Notes: generated from the sequence alone by a model not told the origin. 64,000 nt of DNA from Singulisphaera acidiphila DSM 18658 (GCF_000242455.2 NC_019892.1:1488001-1552000); one strand, 5' to 3'; counted from the first letter of the stretch, positions 1 through 9,741 are shown. Numbers and translations: made by a program.

Positions 1-468
1 AAGAAATCTTCCGGGCTGATGAATTTCAGAGACAGCGGATAACATTCTGATCGGAAGAAAAAAGAAAACGGGTTCAACTTCTCAAGGAATTGACGCAGGC
101 AGGCTTTCCCTCGCCGACTTCAATCCCTTGTCTCTTATACCTGATGAATTCAGGAGGGCGATCAAGGCTGGGCCCGTTCGTCTCGCAATTCGTCTCAAAT
201 AGAGTGACGCCCACTTCCTCACGGGTCAACGGACCGCCAGCCAGTTCTTGGCGATCGAACCACGCATAATCGGTTCGATCGTGTTCCCGAACTCAAAGCG
301 TCTGGCCGGTCAATCCAGCAGGGTAAAATGGCTTTAGATTGGGGCAAATACAGGGAATACGGCGATGCGGTAAACTTTGTAGATTCGAGGCCGTGGCGCG
401 GCCCACAGCCTTTCGAAAGCAAATTCGGGGCCAACACGACCAAGTCTATCATGACCGATCATCAATCG
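1..468. other. No gene recognised at left edge
   Basis: I find no convincing coding region here. The open frames are short, overlap on both strands and show no family signature. The base composition is more even than in the genes further right, as expected of degenerate or intergenic DNA. The next stretch carries a weak transposase-like remnant, so this may be decayed mobile DNA. Confidence 0.4.
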
Positions 469-588
469 CCTGGAAAGCCGATTTGTTCAACCGCGATAGA
501 TCCGACGAACAATCGCGCTGAAGCGGTGCTTCGCTCGAGGCCGTTACATCAGCCTCGCAGGCAGAACGACCGCCCAAATCGGCCGTGA
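469..588 (+). pseudogene. Possible transposase C-terminal remnant
   Basis: About forty codons contain the string IDPTNNRAE followed by a Leu-Arg pair. This resembles the C-terminal part of IS66-like and related DDE transposases, where a D/E-x-TNNxAE motif holds the last catalytic Glu and precedes LRP. The rest of the frame does not look like the family, there is no usable start and no terminal repeat is visible. It is read as a decayed fragment beside the sulfatase gene; a chance match is possible. Confidence 0.25.
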
Positions 589-634
589 CAGACCTCCTGG
601 ATCGCTCTCTGACCGTTGCGAGGGTCTCGGCTTT

Positions 635-1041
635 TCAAATCCCGGGCGTATTTCCGCGCCTCGGGTTCGTGGTCTTCGACTTGCCGGGTCGAGGCCGGAG
701 CCGGTTGGGGAGTGGGTCGCCGGTCTCGCGATCGAATTCGTCGGGGTTCAGTGGGCCGGTTTTGCGATCGTCGGTCTCGGTCTCCCAGGTGGTCAGCGCC
801 GCACGCATTTGGCGGAGCGTGTTGGCCTGGTCTTGGTCGTCGGCCAGGTTGTGCAACTCGTTCGGGTCGGCCTCGGTATCGTACAACTCTTCCGTGGGGC
901 GGGGCCGAACGAAACAGGCGGTCTGCTCGGGCGTCAGCTTCCGCTCGTCGCGCATCCGTCTCATCACCTGGTAAGTGGGGCTTCGCACGGCATCGGCGGG
1001 AGGGGTCAGGGGCATCTGATTATCATAATTCCTGATGTTTT
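635..1041 (-). pseudogene. Sulfatase, C-terminal fragment (gene split by intron)
   Basis: This is the 3' part of a secreted sulfatase gene whose 5' part lies at 4946-6053. Joining 4946 directly to 1041 restores one open frame of 1515 nt (504 aa) and gives the junction RSERFKNIRNY, the expected shape just before the sulfatase C-terminal domain. The fragment carries the typical tail ending in EELYDTEADPNELHNLA. The interrupting DNA is a group II intron on the opposite strand, so RNA splicing of the sulfatase transcript could not remove it. The fragment is therefore probably not expressed as part of a working enzyme. Confidence 0.88.
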
Positions 1042-1574
1042 GTGCGCCGTGATAAGGCAGTGTCTTCCCAGCGGGTGCAAGTCCCGCCCGGCCAACTGAA
1101 TCGCTCCGGCCGGAAGCTATCGGAGCGGCGGTGGAGGTAACGAAGCCGTCGGAGCCTTCGAGACAAATGTGCCGCCTGGCGGCGCAGCGAGTCGACAGGC
1201 CGTAACGCGAGTGAATGCTGAGCAGGCCTCGAAAGGTTTAACGTGGGAGCCGACCCGCCAATACATCGGGGAAGGCCGTCGTCGCTGATGAACAGGGAAA
1301 CGGGTGGAATAGGCCGTCCCATGAGCGATCTGACCCAGCGATCCCACCGGGGTAATGGCAACGGCATGTCGACAAACGGGAGACGCCTGCAACACGGGAA
1401 ACCCCACTTGGCGGAGGCGCGTGACCTCCAACCGGACGCCCGCGAGGGACTGGCCGGGCCGACTGGGGTGGCGGACAGGCCCGTACTACCGTGGACGCCG
1501 GGTAACGCCGGTCGAGGGAAGGGGCCTGAGTTCAAGACCAGCGTCACAAAGAGCATGAGAGCCGGGAGATTGGC

Positions 1575-4500
1575 ATGAGCCTCACACCTCCACCGAAGGT
1601 TCAGAAACTCCAGACGACGCTGGATGCCAAAGCGAAGGAATCGCCGGGGTATCGGTTTTATCGGTTGTACGACAAGGTGTGTCGGCAGGATATCCTGGAG
1701 TTTGCCTACCTGCGTTGTCGCTCCAACGACGGCGCCCCGGGGGTGGACGGCCAGACCTTCGAGGACATTGAGGCGTACGGCCGCGACCGATGGCTCGACG
1801 AACTGACGACCGAGGTGAGGGATCGTACGTATCAACCGTCTCCAGTGCGCCGCGTCCTGATCCCTAAACCGGATGGGAAGCAAAGGCCGCTGGGGATCGC
1901 AACGATCCGGGACCGCGTGGTGCAGATGGCGGTGGTTCTGGTCTTGGAGCCGATCTTCGAGGCCGACCTGCCTCCGGAACAACACGCTTACCGGGCGGGC
2001 CGCAGTGCCCTGGACGCTGTGAGGCAGGTCCATGGGCATGTGAGCATGGGGCATAATGATGTGGTGGACGCCGATTTGTCCGGCTATTTCGACAGTATCC
2101 CGCACTCGGAGCTCCTGAAATCGCTGTCACGACGCATCAGCGACCGGCACCTCCTGGGGCTGATCAAGATGTGGCTGGTGGCCCCGGTGGAAGAGACCGA
2201 CGATCGGGGTCGGACGCGCCGAACGACTCGGAACAAGGATGAGGGCCGGGGCAGCCCGCAAGGGTCTCCTCTGTCACCGTTACTCGCTAACATTTATATG
2301 CGTCGGTTCATTGTGGGCTGGAAGCTCCTCGGACACGAACAACGGCTCGACGCTCATGTCGTCAACTATGCGGATGACTGTGCGCCACGAAGGTGTGAAA
2401 GGACGACTTTCAGGAGCGTCCCGGAACGCCATGCTGCGTGAGAGATGAGGGTAGGTCCCTCGGGATCGGGTTGCAGGACCAGATTCCAAATCACCCGAAG
2501 CGGCTTGGATTAAGAGTCCTGGTCGTGAGCGTTCGGGAAAAGGCCGGTCTGAACCGGTCAGATAAGAACCGAGAAGGCGAACGCAAGTGAACCACCGATG
2601 AGGCGTCGAAAGCGTAGGGACGTCATCGAAACCAGGCTCCAGTCGTTGGCCTGGGATGCAGTCAAGGCGGGACCTGCTTACGGCCTTGATGGTGACCGGC
2701 GTAAAGGTGGCGCGAGCTCGGTTCAGGCTCTCGCGGGGAACGTGGGAACCTGTCGTCACGATGCCAAGGGAGATGCCCAAGTGGAGGCCCCACGAGGTCA
2801 AAGTCCCGATGCGTGGCACAGGGGCGGATCAACCCGTAGTAGCGTTGAAGCCTGGTAATGCGGGTGGAGCGAAGGGGTTGAATGGTTCAGCCAAGGGATG
2901 GATCAACCAGCGATGGGAGGAATTCATGCCGGAAGCGAAGTCGTGCGTCAAGGCCCACGCGAGAGGCAAAAGTCAACCAGCGATGGGAGGAACCGATGCC
3001 TGAAGCGAAGCCTTACGCGATTTCCAAACAGGTGGTCTACGAGGCCTACCTGAAGGTCAAGGCGAACCACGGGGCGGCCGGGGTGGACGGGCAGTCGATC
3101 GAGGCGTTCGAGACCGACTTGAAGGGTAACCTCTACAAGATCTGGAATCGGATGTCCTCGGGCAGCTACTTTCCACCGCCGGTGCGGCTCGTGGAGATCC
3201 CGAAAGCCGATGGGGGTTCAAGGCCGCTGGGGATTCCCACGGTCGGCGATCGCGTGGCTCAGATGGTCGTCAAGATGCATCTGGAGCCGCTGGTGGAGCC
3301 GCACTTCCATCCCGACTCCTACGGGTATCGACCCGGACGATCGGCGCTGGATGCGGTGGCCGCCGCGCGGGAGCGGTGCTGGCGGTCCGACTGGGTGATT
3401 GATCTGGATATCAAAGGTTTCTTTGACAATCTCGATCATGAACTAGTCATGAAGGCAGTCTGTCATCACGTGAACGAACCATGGGTCCTGCTGTACATCG
3501 AGCGGTGGCTGAAAGCCCCCGTTCAGAAGCAGGACGGTCGTCGAGAAGAGCGTACGAAGGGCTCGCCCCAGGGGTCGATTGTTTCGCCCTTGTTGGCCAA
3601 TCTCTTCATGCACTATGCGTTCGATCTCTGGATGGCCCGGAGCTTTCCGGACATCCACTTCGCGCGTTATGCGGACGATGTGATCATTCACGCGAAGAGC
3701 CGGGCTCAAGCGGAACACGTGCTCGAAGCGGTCCGGGCACGTCTGAAGGAGTGCCGTCTTGAGCTTCACCCTGAGAAGACCAAGATCGTGTACTGCCAGG
3801 ACGATGACCGGAGGGGCCAGCATGAACACATCAAGTTCGACTTCCTCGGCTACACCTTTCGGCCCCGGCGGGCCAAGAATCGATGGGGGAAGTTCTTCGT
3901 GAGCTTCATCCCAGCGATCAGCCACAAGGCCGCCAATGCGATCCGCGAGACGATCCGAGACTGGCGGCTGGCCGCCATCCGGAACAATCAGTCTCTGGAG
4001 GAGATCGCGGGGCTTGTGAATCCTTCGGTACGAGGGTGGGTGAACTACTACGGTCGGTTTTACCGGTCGGCGCTCACTCCGGTTCTCCGACACCTGGAGC
4101 GTGTCTTGGTCAAATGGGCGCAGCGGAAATACAAACGGTTGAGGCGTCACTCCATCAACGCAGCCCACTGGCTGGGTCAAGTGGCGCGACGCGATCCGAA
4201 TCTGCTGGTTCTCTGGCAGATCGGGATTCGACCAGCGACTGGATCATAAGAGCCGGATGAGGCGAGAGCCTCCCGTCCGGATCCGAGAGGGCCTGGGGGT
4301 GCAATTCCCCCGGGCTACTCGACTTGTGATCTGCTGTCGTGGCACCGCTGCCGAAGCGATGGCCACGATGCGGAGCATGATGTTGAAGCTGCGGCTGACG
4401 GTGAACGAGACGAAGACGCGGTTGTGCCGTGTCCCTGAGGAAACGTTCGACTTCCTGGGGTATACGATCGGGCGATGCTGGTCGCCGAAGACGGGCCAGT

Positions 4501-4844
4501 CCTACATCGGGACGCGTCCCTCGGCGAAGAAGATCGACCGCCTGAAACGGGAGATCAGCGACCAGACGAGCCGGAGATGGTTCTGGACGGACGTCGAAGA
4601 CCGAGTGGCCCGACTGAACCGGATGCTTTTGGGTTGGTCGAACTATTTCTGTCTCGGCCCGGTCAGTCCCGCGTATCGAGCCGTGGACCGCCACGCGCGG
4701 GATCGGCTCCGCCAGTGGCTTCGGCGGAAGCACAAGCTGAAGAGTCGGGGGACGTCACGGTTCCCCGATCAGTACCTGCACGACGTGCTGGGCCTGGTCC
4801 GCTTGAGCGAGCGACCCCGAAGCTTTCCGTGGGCGAAAGCGTGA
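1575..4844 (+). CDS. ltrA: Group II intron RT/maturase, split by inner intron
   Basis: The intron-encoded reverse transcriptase/maturase is encoded in two blocks, 1575-2379 and 4324-4844. Together they give 1326 nt (441 aa) in one frame. The first block has the RT fingers and palm (RPLGI, SPQGSPLSPLLANIYM) and ends with the catalytic YADD. The second resumes at once with FVICC, then the FLGYTI segment and a maturase (GIIM) domain. No HNH endonuclease domain follows, so mobility would depend on RT-only target priming. Read straight through, the first block would run into the inner intron and stop at 2441, giving a truncated protein lacking the maturase domain. A full protein needs splicing of the inner intron, which is correctly oriented for this. 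Confidence 0.88.
2996..4249 (+). CDS. ltrA: Group II intron RT/maturase of inner intron
   Basis: A complete reverse transcriptase/maturase of 417 aa. Visible motifs are GAAGVDGQS, RPLGIPTVGDRVAQ, the catalytic YADDVI, the SPQGSIVSPLLANLF palm motif, and a maturase domain with RGWVNYYG near the C-terminus; there is no HNH domain. I chose ATG 2996 because a GGGAGG ribosome site ends about five bases upstream; the frame is open back to 2882 but that stretch is ribozyme. The start overlaps a stop (ATGCCTGA) of a short frame beginning at 2926 behind a duplicated copy of the same ribosome site, so the start may be translationally coupled. It should serve splicing and mobility of the inner intron. 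Confidence 0.88.
   Translation: MPEAKPYAISKQVVYEAYLKVKANHGAAGVDGQSIEAFETDLKGNLYKIWNRMSSGSYFPPPVRLVEIPKADGGSRPLGIPTVGDRVAQMVVKMHLEPLVEPHFHPDSYGYRPGRSALDAVAAARERCWRSDWVIDLDIKGFFDNLDHELVMKAVCHHVNEPWVLLYIERWLKAPVQKQDGRREERTKGSPQGSIVSPLLANLFMHYAFDLWMARSFPDIHFARYADDVIIHAKSRAQAEHVLEAVRARLKECRLELHPEKTKIVYCQDDDRRGQHEHIKFDFLGYTFRPRRAKNRWGKFFVSFIPAISHKAANAIRETIRDWRLAAIRNNQSLEEIAGLVNPSVRGWVNYYGRFYRSALTPVLRHLERVLVKWAQRKYKRLRRHSINAAHWLGQVARRDPNLLVLWQIGIRPATGS
4250..4323 (+). ncRNA. Domains V and VI of the inner intron
   Basis: The stretch begins AGCCGGATG and closes with CGTCCGGAT, the helix expected for group II domain V with its catalytic AGC. A second hairpin, GGGGG/CCCCC, matches domain VI and is followed by the terminal CGAC. 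It starts immediately after the RT stop codon. Confidence 0.75.
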
Positions 4845-4854
4845 GTTCTTGTCC

Positions 4855-4945
4855 GAGAGCCGGATGCCAGAAAATGGCCCGTCCGGTTCGATGAGCGGGG
4901 GAGTGGAAACGGAGCGTCAGCCACCGCGCCACCCCTCGACTCTAC
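4855..4945 (+). ncRNA. Domains V and VI of the outer intron
   Basis: GAGAGCCGGATG pairs with CGTCCGGTTC across a tetraloop-like turn, the domain V pattern of bacterial group II introns. The next stem pairs GGGGGAGTGG with CCACCCCTC as domain VI, and the intron ends CTCTAC at 4945. The restored sulfatase frame confirms the end. Confidence 0.78.
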
Positions 4946-6053
4946 TGAAGCGTTCGGAGCGGACCGCTCGCGCATGGGCGGCGTAGTCGTGCCAGTTGTG
5001 CTCGGCGAAGACATGGTCCCTGACCTTCGCCAGCGGGTCTGTGAGGAGGACGGAAACGTCCTTGCCCTGAAAGCTGAGTGGCCGCTCGATTCCGGCCAGG
5101 GACAAAATCGTGGGGGCGATATCGACCGAGCTGACCAGGCGAGTGCAGTGGCTACCGGGTCGGATCCGGCCCGGCCAGCGGACGATCCAGGGGGTCTTGA
5201 TTCCACTTTCGTAGAGGGTTGTCTTGCAGCGTGGGAAGGGGCGGCCATTATCGCTGAGGAACAGGACGAGTGTCTCCTGGCTCACTTCCTGACGCTCCAA
5301 CTCCGCCATGACCTCGCCGACGAAATGGTCGAGGCGGCCGATCTCGTCATAGTAGAGGGCCAGATCCTTGCGGACCTCGGGCGCATCGGGCAAGTAGGGC
5401 GGAACCATGACGTCCTCGGGCCGGTGCGGCTTGGCGATGGCCCCTGCCGCATAGTCGCGATGCGGGTCGAAGGAGGCGAGCCAGAGGAAGAAGGGCTTGT
5501 CGCGTGGCCGATCCCGCAAGGTGGATACCCATTGATCGCAGCCGCTGGCGGCGTTTCCCTTGGCCTCCGAGGTCAACCGGGCCCCGGCCGCCTGGGGACC
5601 GCTGGGAAGCTGGAAGCTGGACGGGTTGCCTTCGTGGACCACGTCGAATCGATTCTTGACGGCGTTGCCCAGGTGCCACTTACCAGCGGCGGCGGTCCAG
5701 TACCCGCTGGCCTTGAGTTGCTCGACGAAGGTGACCTGGCTTGCGGGCAGAGGCCAGTGCAACTCCTCGGCGTCGGTATTATGAGGGTATCGGCCGGTGA
5801 TGATGCTGGAGCGGCTGGGGCTGCACGAACTGCAGGTCAGATAGGCGCGGTCGAAACGCATGCCCTCACGAGCCAGCGCGTCGATATGGGGCGTCCGGAT
5901 TCCCTTGTTTCCGTAGGCGCCACAGTCGTCCCAGGCCATGTCATCTGCGAGGATCAGGAGGAAGTTCGGCGGTTTCTTCGCCTCCGAACCGCTGGCCGGC
6001 ATCAGCAGTGGGGGGAGAACGAACAGCAGTCCCGCCAGGGAGATCATCCTCAT
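4946..6053 (-). pseudogene. Sulfatase, N-terminal fragment (gene split by intron)
   Basis: This is the 5' part of a secreted type I sulfatase. It has a signal peptide (residues 1 to about 22), a metal-binding LILADDMAWDD segment (about 33-43) and the formylglycine motif C-S-P-S-R at residues 77-81, where Cys is converted to formylglycine by the maturase FGE. GKWHLG follows. The frame runs into the intron at 4945 and stops at 4917 after nine foreign codons. The intron lies antisense and cannot be spliced from this mRNA, so the product would lack the C-terminal quarter. Substrate is unknown; planctomycete sulfatases often act on sulfated polysaccharides. Confidence 0.9.
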
Positions 6054-6224
6054 GGTTCATCCTCTTTTTTTGGAATGTTCGGAATCTCGGTAGATGCGTT
6101 GTGGCCAGCGATGGCCGGCCTTGTTGGTCGTAAGCCAAGCCAACTCCCATCGGTCTGGCCGTCACGCTACAATGCCGCGCCCCCGACCTTAACCGCCGGC
6201 ACCGTTCGAGACACGAGGAATCAA

Positions 6225-6665
6225 ATGAAGGCGCTTGTTTTTATCACTCTGGCCGTTGGCCTCGTGCTCGGGGCTGATGACGATGAGTCGGCCCGCGACC
6301 TCGCTGCCTTGCAAGGGAGCTGGACTCTGGTTTCGTCCGAGGTGAACGGTGAGAGCACATCCGACCAGCCGGAGAAGCTGAGCCTGGTTGTGTCGAACGC
6401 TCAGTACGCCACCATGAAGGACAGCCGGCGCACCTTGTATTCGCTCCGGCTCGAGCCGTCGACCGATCCCAGGGCGTTCGAACTGACTTTGAAAGATGGG
6501 CCGGCCAAAGGCCAAATCCTTAAGGGGATCTACAAACTCGAAGGCGATCGGTTCACTGTCTGCCACGGCCTGACGCCTCAGGACGATCGACCGGTCGAGT
6601 TCTCAACGGGCGCGGAATCGGGCCATACCCTGATCGTCTGGAGACGAACGAAATCCCGACCCTGA
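6225..6665 (+). CDS. TIGR03067-type secreted protein
   Basis: A 146-residue protein with an N-terminal signal peptide ending near residue 16, followed by the LQGSWTLVSSEVNG opening typical of the planctomycete TIGR03067 domain and the later KGIYKLEGDRFTVCHG block. The function of the domain is unknown; the fold is probably a small beta-barrel of lipocalin type. ATG 6225 is chosen because the hydrophobic leader begins there and an ACGAGGA ribosome site lies about eight bases upstream. A longer open frame in phase with it comes from the antisense of the sulfatase gene and is not coding. Confidence 0.75.
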   Translation: MKALVFITLAVGLVLGADDDESARDLAALQGSWTLVSSEVNGESTSDQPEKLSLVVSNAQYATMKDSRRTLYSLRLEPSTDPRAFELTLKDGPAKGQILKGIYKLEGDRFTVCHGLTPQDDRPVEFSTGAESGHTLIVWRRTKSRP

Positions 6666-6796
6666 AAGCAGGTTGTTCTCCGCGTCCCTCACCGCTGTCG
6701 CGATGTGATCGAATTTTGAGTAGGTCGGAATCACAAAAATCGGCCGATATGCTTGTGGTTGTCGGCTCGATTCGTGTGGACCGTTAGCCCGCCGGA

Positions 6797-7711
6797 TCAG
6801 CGCCAGGGAAATTCGCTTGGGACGGGGTGCTTGGTCACTTCCTCACGGACCAGTGTCCAGAAGGCGCGAATCCGGGCGCGGATGATGCCTGTCTCTTGCG
6901 CCAGTACCTTGTAGATCAAGCCGGCGTCGTTGGGGAGGCGGGCGGCCCCGTCGGCCCAGTGCGCCGAGCGGTCGAACGTCGGTGGGATTTTCGCGAGGAT
7001 GCGGTCGGCATGTTCTTTCGGGGTGAGGAGGATGACGTTTCCGAAGACGTCGTACTCGCCCATGACCCCGAGGTCCCGGGGAGAGACCTGCGCGGGCTCG
7101 ATCACAAATTTCTCGACGAACAGGACCGTTCCATCGGGGCGTTCGGCATGCACGGCGGAGGAAAAAAGGTCGAACTCGAAGCTCTCGCCGTCCCGGTAGT
7201 ATTTGCGGCCCGCCATGAGGGTCTCCGCGTAGAGGAGCGTGGCCGTCGGGTCGATCTTGATCCGGGTTTGGTTCAAGAACCGGGCGTGGCGGAACGGGAT
7301 CATCGGGTCGGGCAGGTATTCCAGATACGAGCCTGGCTCCAGGACGATTTCCTGGGTCTGCGCGGCGTAGTTCGCATCCATCTCGTGGATCTTGGTCGCG
7401 GCCTGCGTGGTGACGTGGCCGAACGAACCAGGGCCGGCCTCGATCTGGATCTGATACCGGTCCCCCTGCAGGATGCCGCCTGAGTTGGTGATGATGAACA
7501 CCCAGGGGAGTGCTGGCATCCCTTCGTCACAGTAGATCGCCCGTTGGACGAGCAAGGGGGCTTTTCGCTCCATCACAGCCAGGATCGAGCGCTCATTGCG
7601 GCGCTCGAACCGGAGCCGCAAGCGCGCATCCTTGCCGAGCGATCCACTTGGGAGTTGCTTCGGTTCGTCCTGGTAGGGAGCCAATTCGGGGTCGTTGATC
7701 GGCCTCGTCAT
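6797..7711 (-). CDS. ureD: Urease accessory protein UreD/UreH
   Basis: A UreD-family accessory protein of 304 aa. It binds the apo-urease trimer and, with UreF and UreG, forms the nickel-insertion complex. Family features visible are the GGILQGDRY segment near residue 80, the [12 protein letters not shown] block and the [13 protein letters not shown] block. It is the last gene of the urease operon and overlaps the ureG stop by 4 nt, implying translational coupling. Confidence 0.93.
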   Translation of the reverse strand: MTRPINDPELAPYQDEPKQLPSGSLGKDARLRLRFERRNERSILAVMERKAPLLVQRAIYCDEGMPALPWVFIITNSGGILQGDRYQIQIEAGPGSFGHVTTQAATKIHEMDANYAAQTQEIVLEPGSYLEYLPDPMIPFRHARFLNQTRIKIDPTATLLYAETLMAGRKYYRDGESFEFDLFSSAVHAERPDGTVLFVEKFVIEPAQVSPRDLGVMGEYDVFGNVILLTPKEHADRILAKIPPTFDRSAHWADGAARLPNDAGLIYKVLAQETGIIRARIRAFWTLVREEVTKHPVPSEFPWR

Positions 7712-8346
7712 ACGTGCGGGGCTTTCATCTCGAGGTCGAACAGGACGTTCTCGCGAATCAGGTGAACGAGCGCATCAATGCCTTCGCCCGTCTTGCAGTT
7801 GGTGAAGACGAACGGCTTCTCGCCTCGCATGAACCGCGAGTCGGTATCCATCACTTCCAGGCTTGCGCCGACGTAAGGGGCCAGGTCGGTCTTGTTGATG
7901 ATCAGGATGTCGGACTGGGTGATGCCGGGGCCGTTCTTGCGAGGGATTTTGTCCCCTGCGCCGACGTCGATCACGTAGAGGAAGTAGTCGACCAGGGCCG
8001 GGCTGAAGGTGAGCGTGAGGTTGTCGCCACCACTCTCGATCAGGACCAGGTCGGTGTCGGGAAAGCGTGCTTCCATGTCCTCCACGGCGGCGAGGTTCAT
8101 GCTGGGGTCCTCGCGAACGGCCGTGTGCGGACAGGCTCCCGTCTCCACTCCGATGATCCGCTCTTCGATCAGAACCCCTTTGAGGGTGCGCCGGACGTGC
8201 TTCGCGTCCTCGGTCGTCACCACGTCGTTGGTGATGATCAGGATCCGGATGCCGAGGTCGATCAGCTTCGGCGTGATCGCCTCGATGATTGCCGTTTTGC
8301 CCGAGCCGACGGGCCCGCCAATGCCGATTCTCGTGATTTTTTTCAT
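7708..8346 (-). CDS. ureG: Urease accessory GTPase UreG
   Basis: A UreG GTPase of 212 aa that drives GTP-dependent nickel delivery to urease. The Walker A loop GGPVGSGKT lies at residues 9-17, the metal-binding Cys-Pro-His of the family is present in [21 protein letters not shown] is the switch region and NKTDL is the guanine-specificity motif. The N-terminus is short and lacks the His-rich leader seen in some homologues; the His-rich nickel store here is in UreE. It sits between ureF (27-nt gap) and ureD (4-nt overlap). Confidence 0.96.
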   Translation of the reverse strand: MKKITRIGIGGPVGSGKTAIIEAITPKLIDLGIRILIITNDVVTTEDAKHVRRTLKGVLIEERIIGVETGACPHTAVREDPSMNLAAVEDMEARFPDTDLVLIESGGDNLTLTFSPALVDYFLYVIDVGAGDKIPRKNGPGITQSDILIINKTDLAPYVGASLEVMDTDSRFMRGEKPFVFTNCKTGEGIDALVHLIRENVLFDLEMKAPHV

Positions 8347-8373
8347 GGGAGCCAGTTCTCGCGATACGATCGA

Positions 8374-9063
8374 TTAGTTCATGAACAGGCGAATGGTGGC
8401 GCGGACGTGTGCGGCGGCGAGGACATCGATCAAGGGGGAGAACGAGGCCATATCGTCGAGCGAGCGGTTGGTGGCCCGTTCATAGGCCGCCTCGGCCTCG
8501 CCGTTGATTCGATAAAGGATCGCCTGGGCGTCGAGATAGTCGAGCTTCATCAGCCGCAACGAGGCGCCCAGCATCATGCTCGCCAGGCCGTACTGATGCA
8601 CGGCGAAGGCATCCCGCTCGTTCAGGCCGAGCGCGGAGAAGACGAGGGCCTGACCCACCGGGTAGGTGCCGGGCGTCTCCCCGCGCTTGATCGCATTGAG
8701 CCAGTCGCCGACGGCTGACGCGTTTAGGACCTTGACGGCCATCTCGGCAAGCTTGCGGCCCATCCGCACCGTCATGGTCCGCATCTCTTCGTTGAGCTTT
8801 CGATTGAAAACGGCATGATCGGCCTGGGCAATTCGTGCAGGATCGTTTTCTTGAGCGCCTCGGAACGCTTCGAGCAGGGCGATTCCGTCAGTCGTCGCCG
8901 ACTGCCGGGTCGCCGTCCGAACGAACCGCTCGAGGCTATCCGGATCGTGGACGAATCCCCGTTGTACGGCCGACTCGAGTCCGTTGGAAAACGAGAAGGC
9001 GCCGACCGGGAGCATCGAGTCGCCGAATTGGAGGAGACGCATCAACGCAGGGATCGAGGTCAC
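8374..9063 (-). CDS. ureF: Urease accessory protein UreF
   Basis: UreF, 229 aa, is all-helical, gates the GTPase activity of UreG and holds the UreD-UreF-UreG complex on apo-urease. The start shows the family pattern LLQFGDSMLPVGAFSFSNGLE, split by convention around the conserved D-S-x-x-P-x-G-x-F/Y-x-x-S/H-G motif. The gene begins 12 nt after ureE and ends 27 nt before ureG. No abnormality is seen. Confidence 0.94.
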   Translation of the reverse strand: MTSIPALMRLLQFGDSMLPVGAFSFSNGLESAVQRGFVHDPDSLERFVRTATRQSATTDGIALLEAFRGAQENDPARIAQADHAVFNRKLNEEMRTMTVRMGRKLAEMAVKVLNASAVGDWLNAIKRGETPGTYPVGQALVFSALGLNERDAFAVHQYGLASMMLGASLRLMKLDYLDAQAILYRINGEAEAAYERATNRSLDDMASFSPLIDVLAAAHVRATIRLFMN

Positions 9064-9075
9064 GGTGCCGCTTTC

Positions 9076-9741
9076 TCAATGGACATGATCGTGGTCATGC
9101 TTCTGCCCTGGGTCAGGCGTGTCGTGTACATGGGTGAAGGTCTGTCCCTGGGCATCGACATGCTGATGCGGCTCATGCTTGGGAGCTGTGGGAACGTGAG
9201 AATGTGGCGTGGCGTCGGCCCCTCCGAAGAGGCGTCTTGCTTCGTGAGGTGCGAGATAGGGGATGATTGCGGACCCGGGGCGAAAGTCGTAGGTAATGCC
9301 GACAAATGCATGCGTTTTCATGACGGAGGCCATTACCTGGCGGTCGACGGTCAGCGGTACGTAGACCGAGGTCCCCTTCACGACGGCCGGCCAGTGCTGG
9401 TTGCCCAGAGCGTGGCCCAGCTCGAAGCAGGTGCGGGCGAGCGTCTCGGCCGGGTTAGCCAGCATTGCGTCGAGCTGGATCACGAGAACATCCTTGAGGT
9501 GGATCCGGGTGGCGATGACCGTGCGCGACGCCTCGTCCCAGCTCAGGATGTCGCCGTCGTGCAGGTGCGAGTTCCGCTCCAGGGCAACCGCCACCTCGGC
9601 GCCTGCCTGGGTTTTGAGGCGGAACCGGTTCTTCTGCGCCTGCCATTGATCGAGTTCCAGGAGATCGATCGTGGCGTCTGCCAGACGTTCCGCCCAAGCC
9701 GCGTCGCCGAGGTTGCCAAGACTCTTCTCGACCAGGATCAT
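9076..9741 (-). CDS. ureE: Urease nickel metallochaperone UreE
   Basis: UreE, 221 aa, delivers nickel to the UreDFG-urease complex. The N-terminal peptide-binding domain is followed by the metal-binding domain with ARTCFELGHALGNQHWPA, whose His binds Ni at the dimer interface. The C-terminus is unusually rich in His (HSHVP, HEPHQHVD, THVHDTP, HDHDHVH), about a dozen His in the last forty residues, a nickel-storage tail. The GC-rich gene follows ureC after 22 nt and precedes ureF by 12 nt. Confidence 0.95.
   Translation of the reverse strand: MILVEKSLGNLGDAAWAERLADATIDLLELDQWQAQKNRFRLKTQAGAEVAVALERNSHLHDGDILSWDEASRTVIATRIHLKDVLVIQLDAMLANPAETLARTCFELGHALGNQHWPAVVKGTSVYVPLTVDRQVMASVMKTHAFVGITYDFRPGSAIIPYLAPHEARRLFGGADATPHSHVPTAPKHEPHQHVDAQGQTFTHVHDTPDPGQKHDHDHVH

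Larger units (their letters stand above)
2380..4323 (+). mobile_element. Inner group II intron inserted after the YADD codons
   Basis: A 1944-nt group II intron begins GTGCGCC at 2380 and ends CGAC at 4323. Removing it joins GATGACT to TTGTGATC and restores the continuous YADDFVI motif of the outer RT, which proves both ends. A domain V hairpin starts just after the stop codon of its own RT (about 4250-4285) and domain VI follows. It lies in the same direction as the outer RT gene, so its splicing could restore that protein. YADD-coding DNA is highly conserved among group II introns and makes a natural recurrent target. Confidence 0.9.
1042..4945 (+). mobile_element. Outer group II intron, antisense in sulfatase gene
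   Basis: The element starts with GTGCG at 1042, the consensus 5' end of bacterial group II introns, and ends in AC at 4945 after a domain V/VI hairpin pair. Removing 1042-4945 rejoins the sulfatase frame exactly, which fixes both ends. About 530 nt of ribozyme precede its reverse-transcriptase gene. That gene is interrupted by a second intron (2380-4323), so the 3904-nt element is a twintron; without the inner intron it would be 1960 nt. Its sense strand is opposite to the host gene, which is unusual for a self-splicing intron that depends on host transcription for silent splicing. Confidence 0.9.

Noticed and set aside
1023..2105. 360-codon - strand frame across the intron 5' region
   Set aside because: It is antisense to the group II intron ribozyme and RT, rich in Arg and Pro with no family signature.
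4974..6220. Very long + strand frame leading into the TIGR03067 gene
   Set aside because: It is the antisense of the sulfatase gene, with no family content; only the part from ATG 6225 matches a known domain and starts with a signal peptide.
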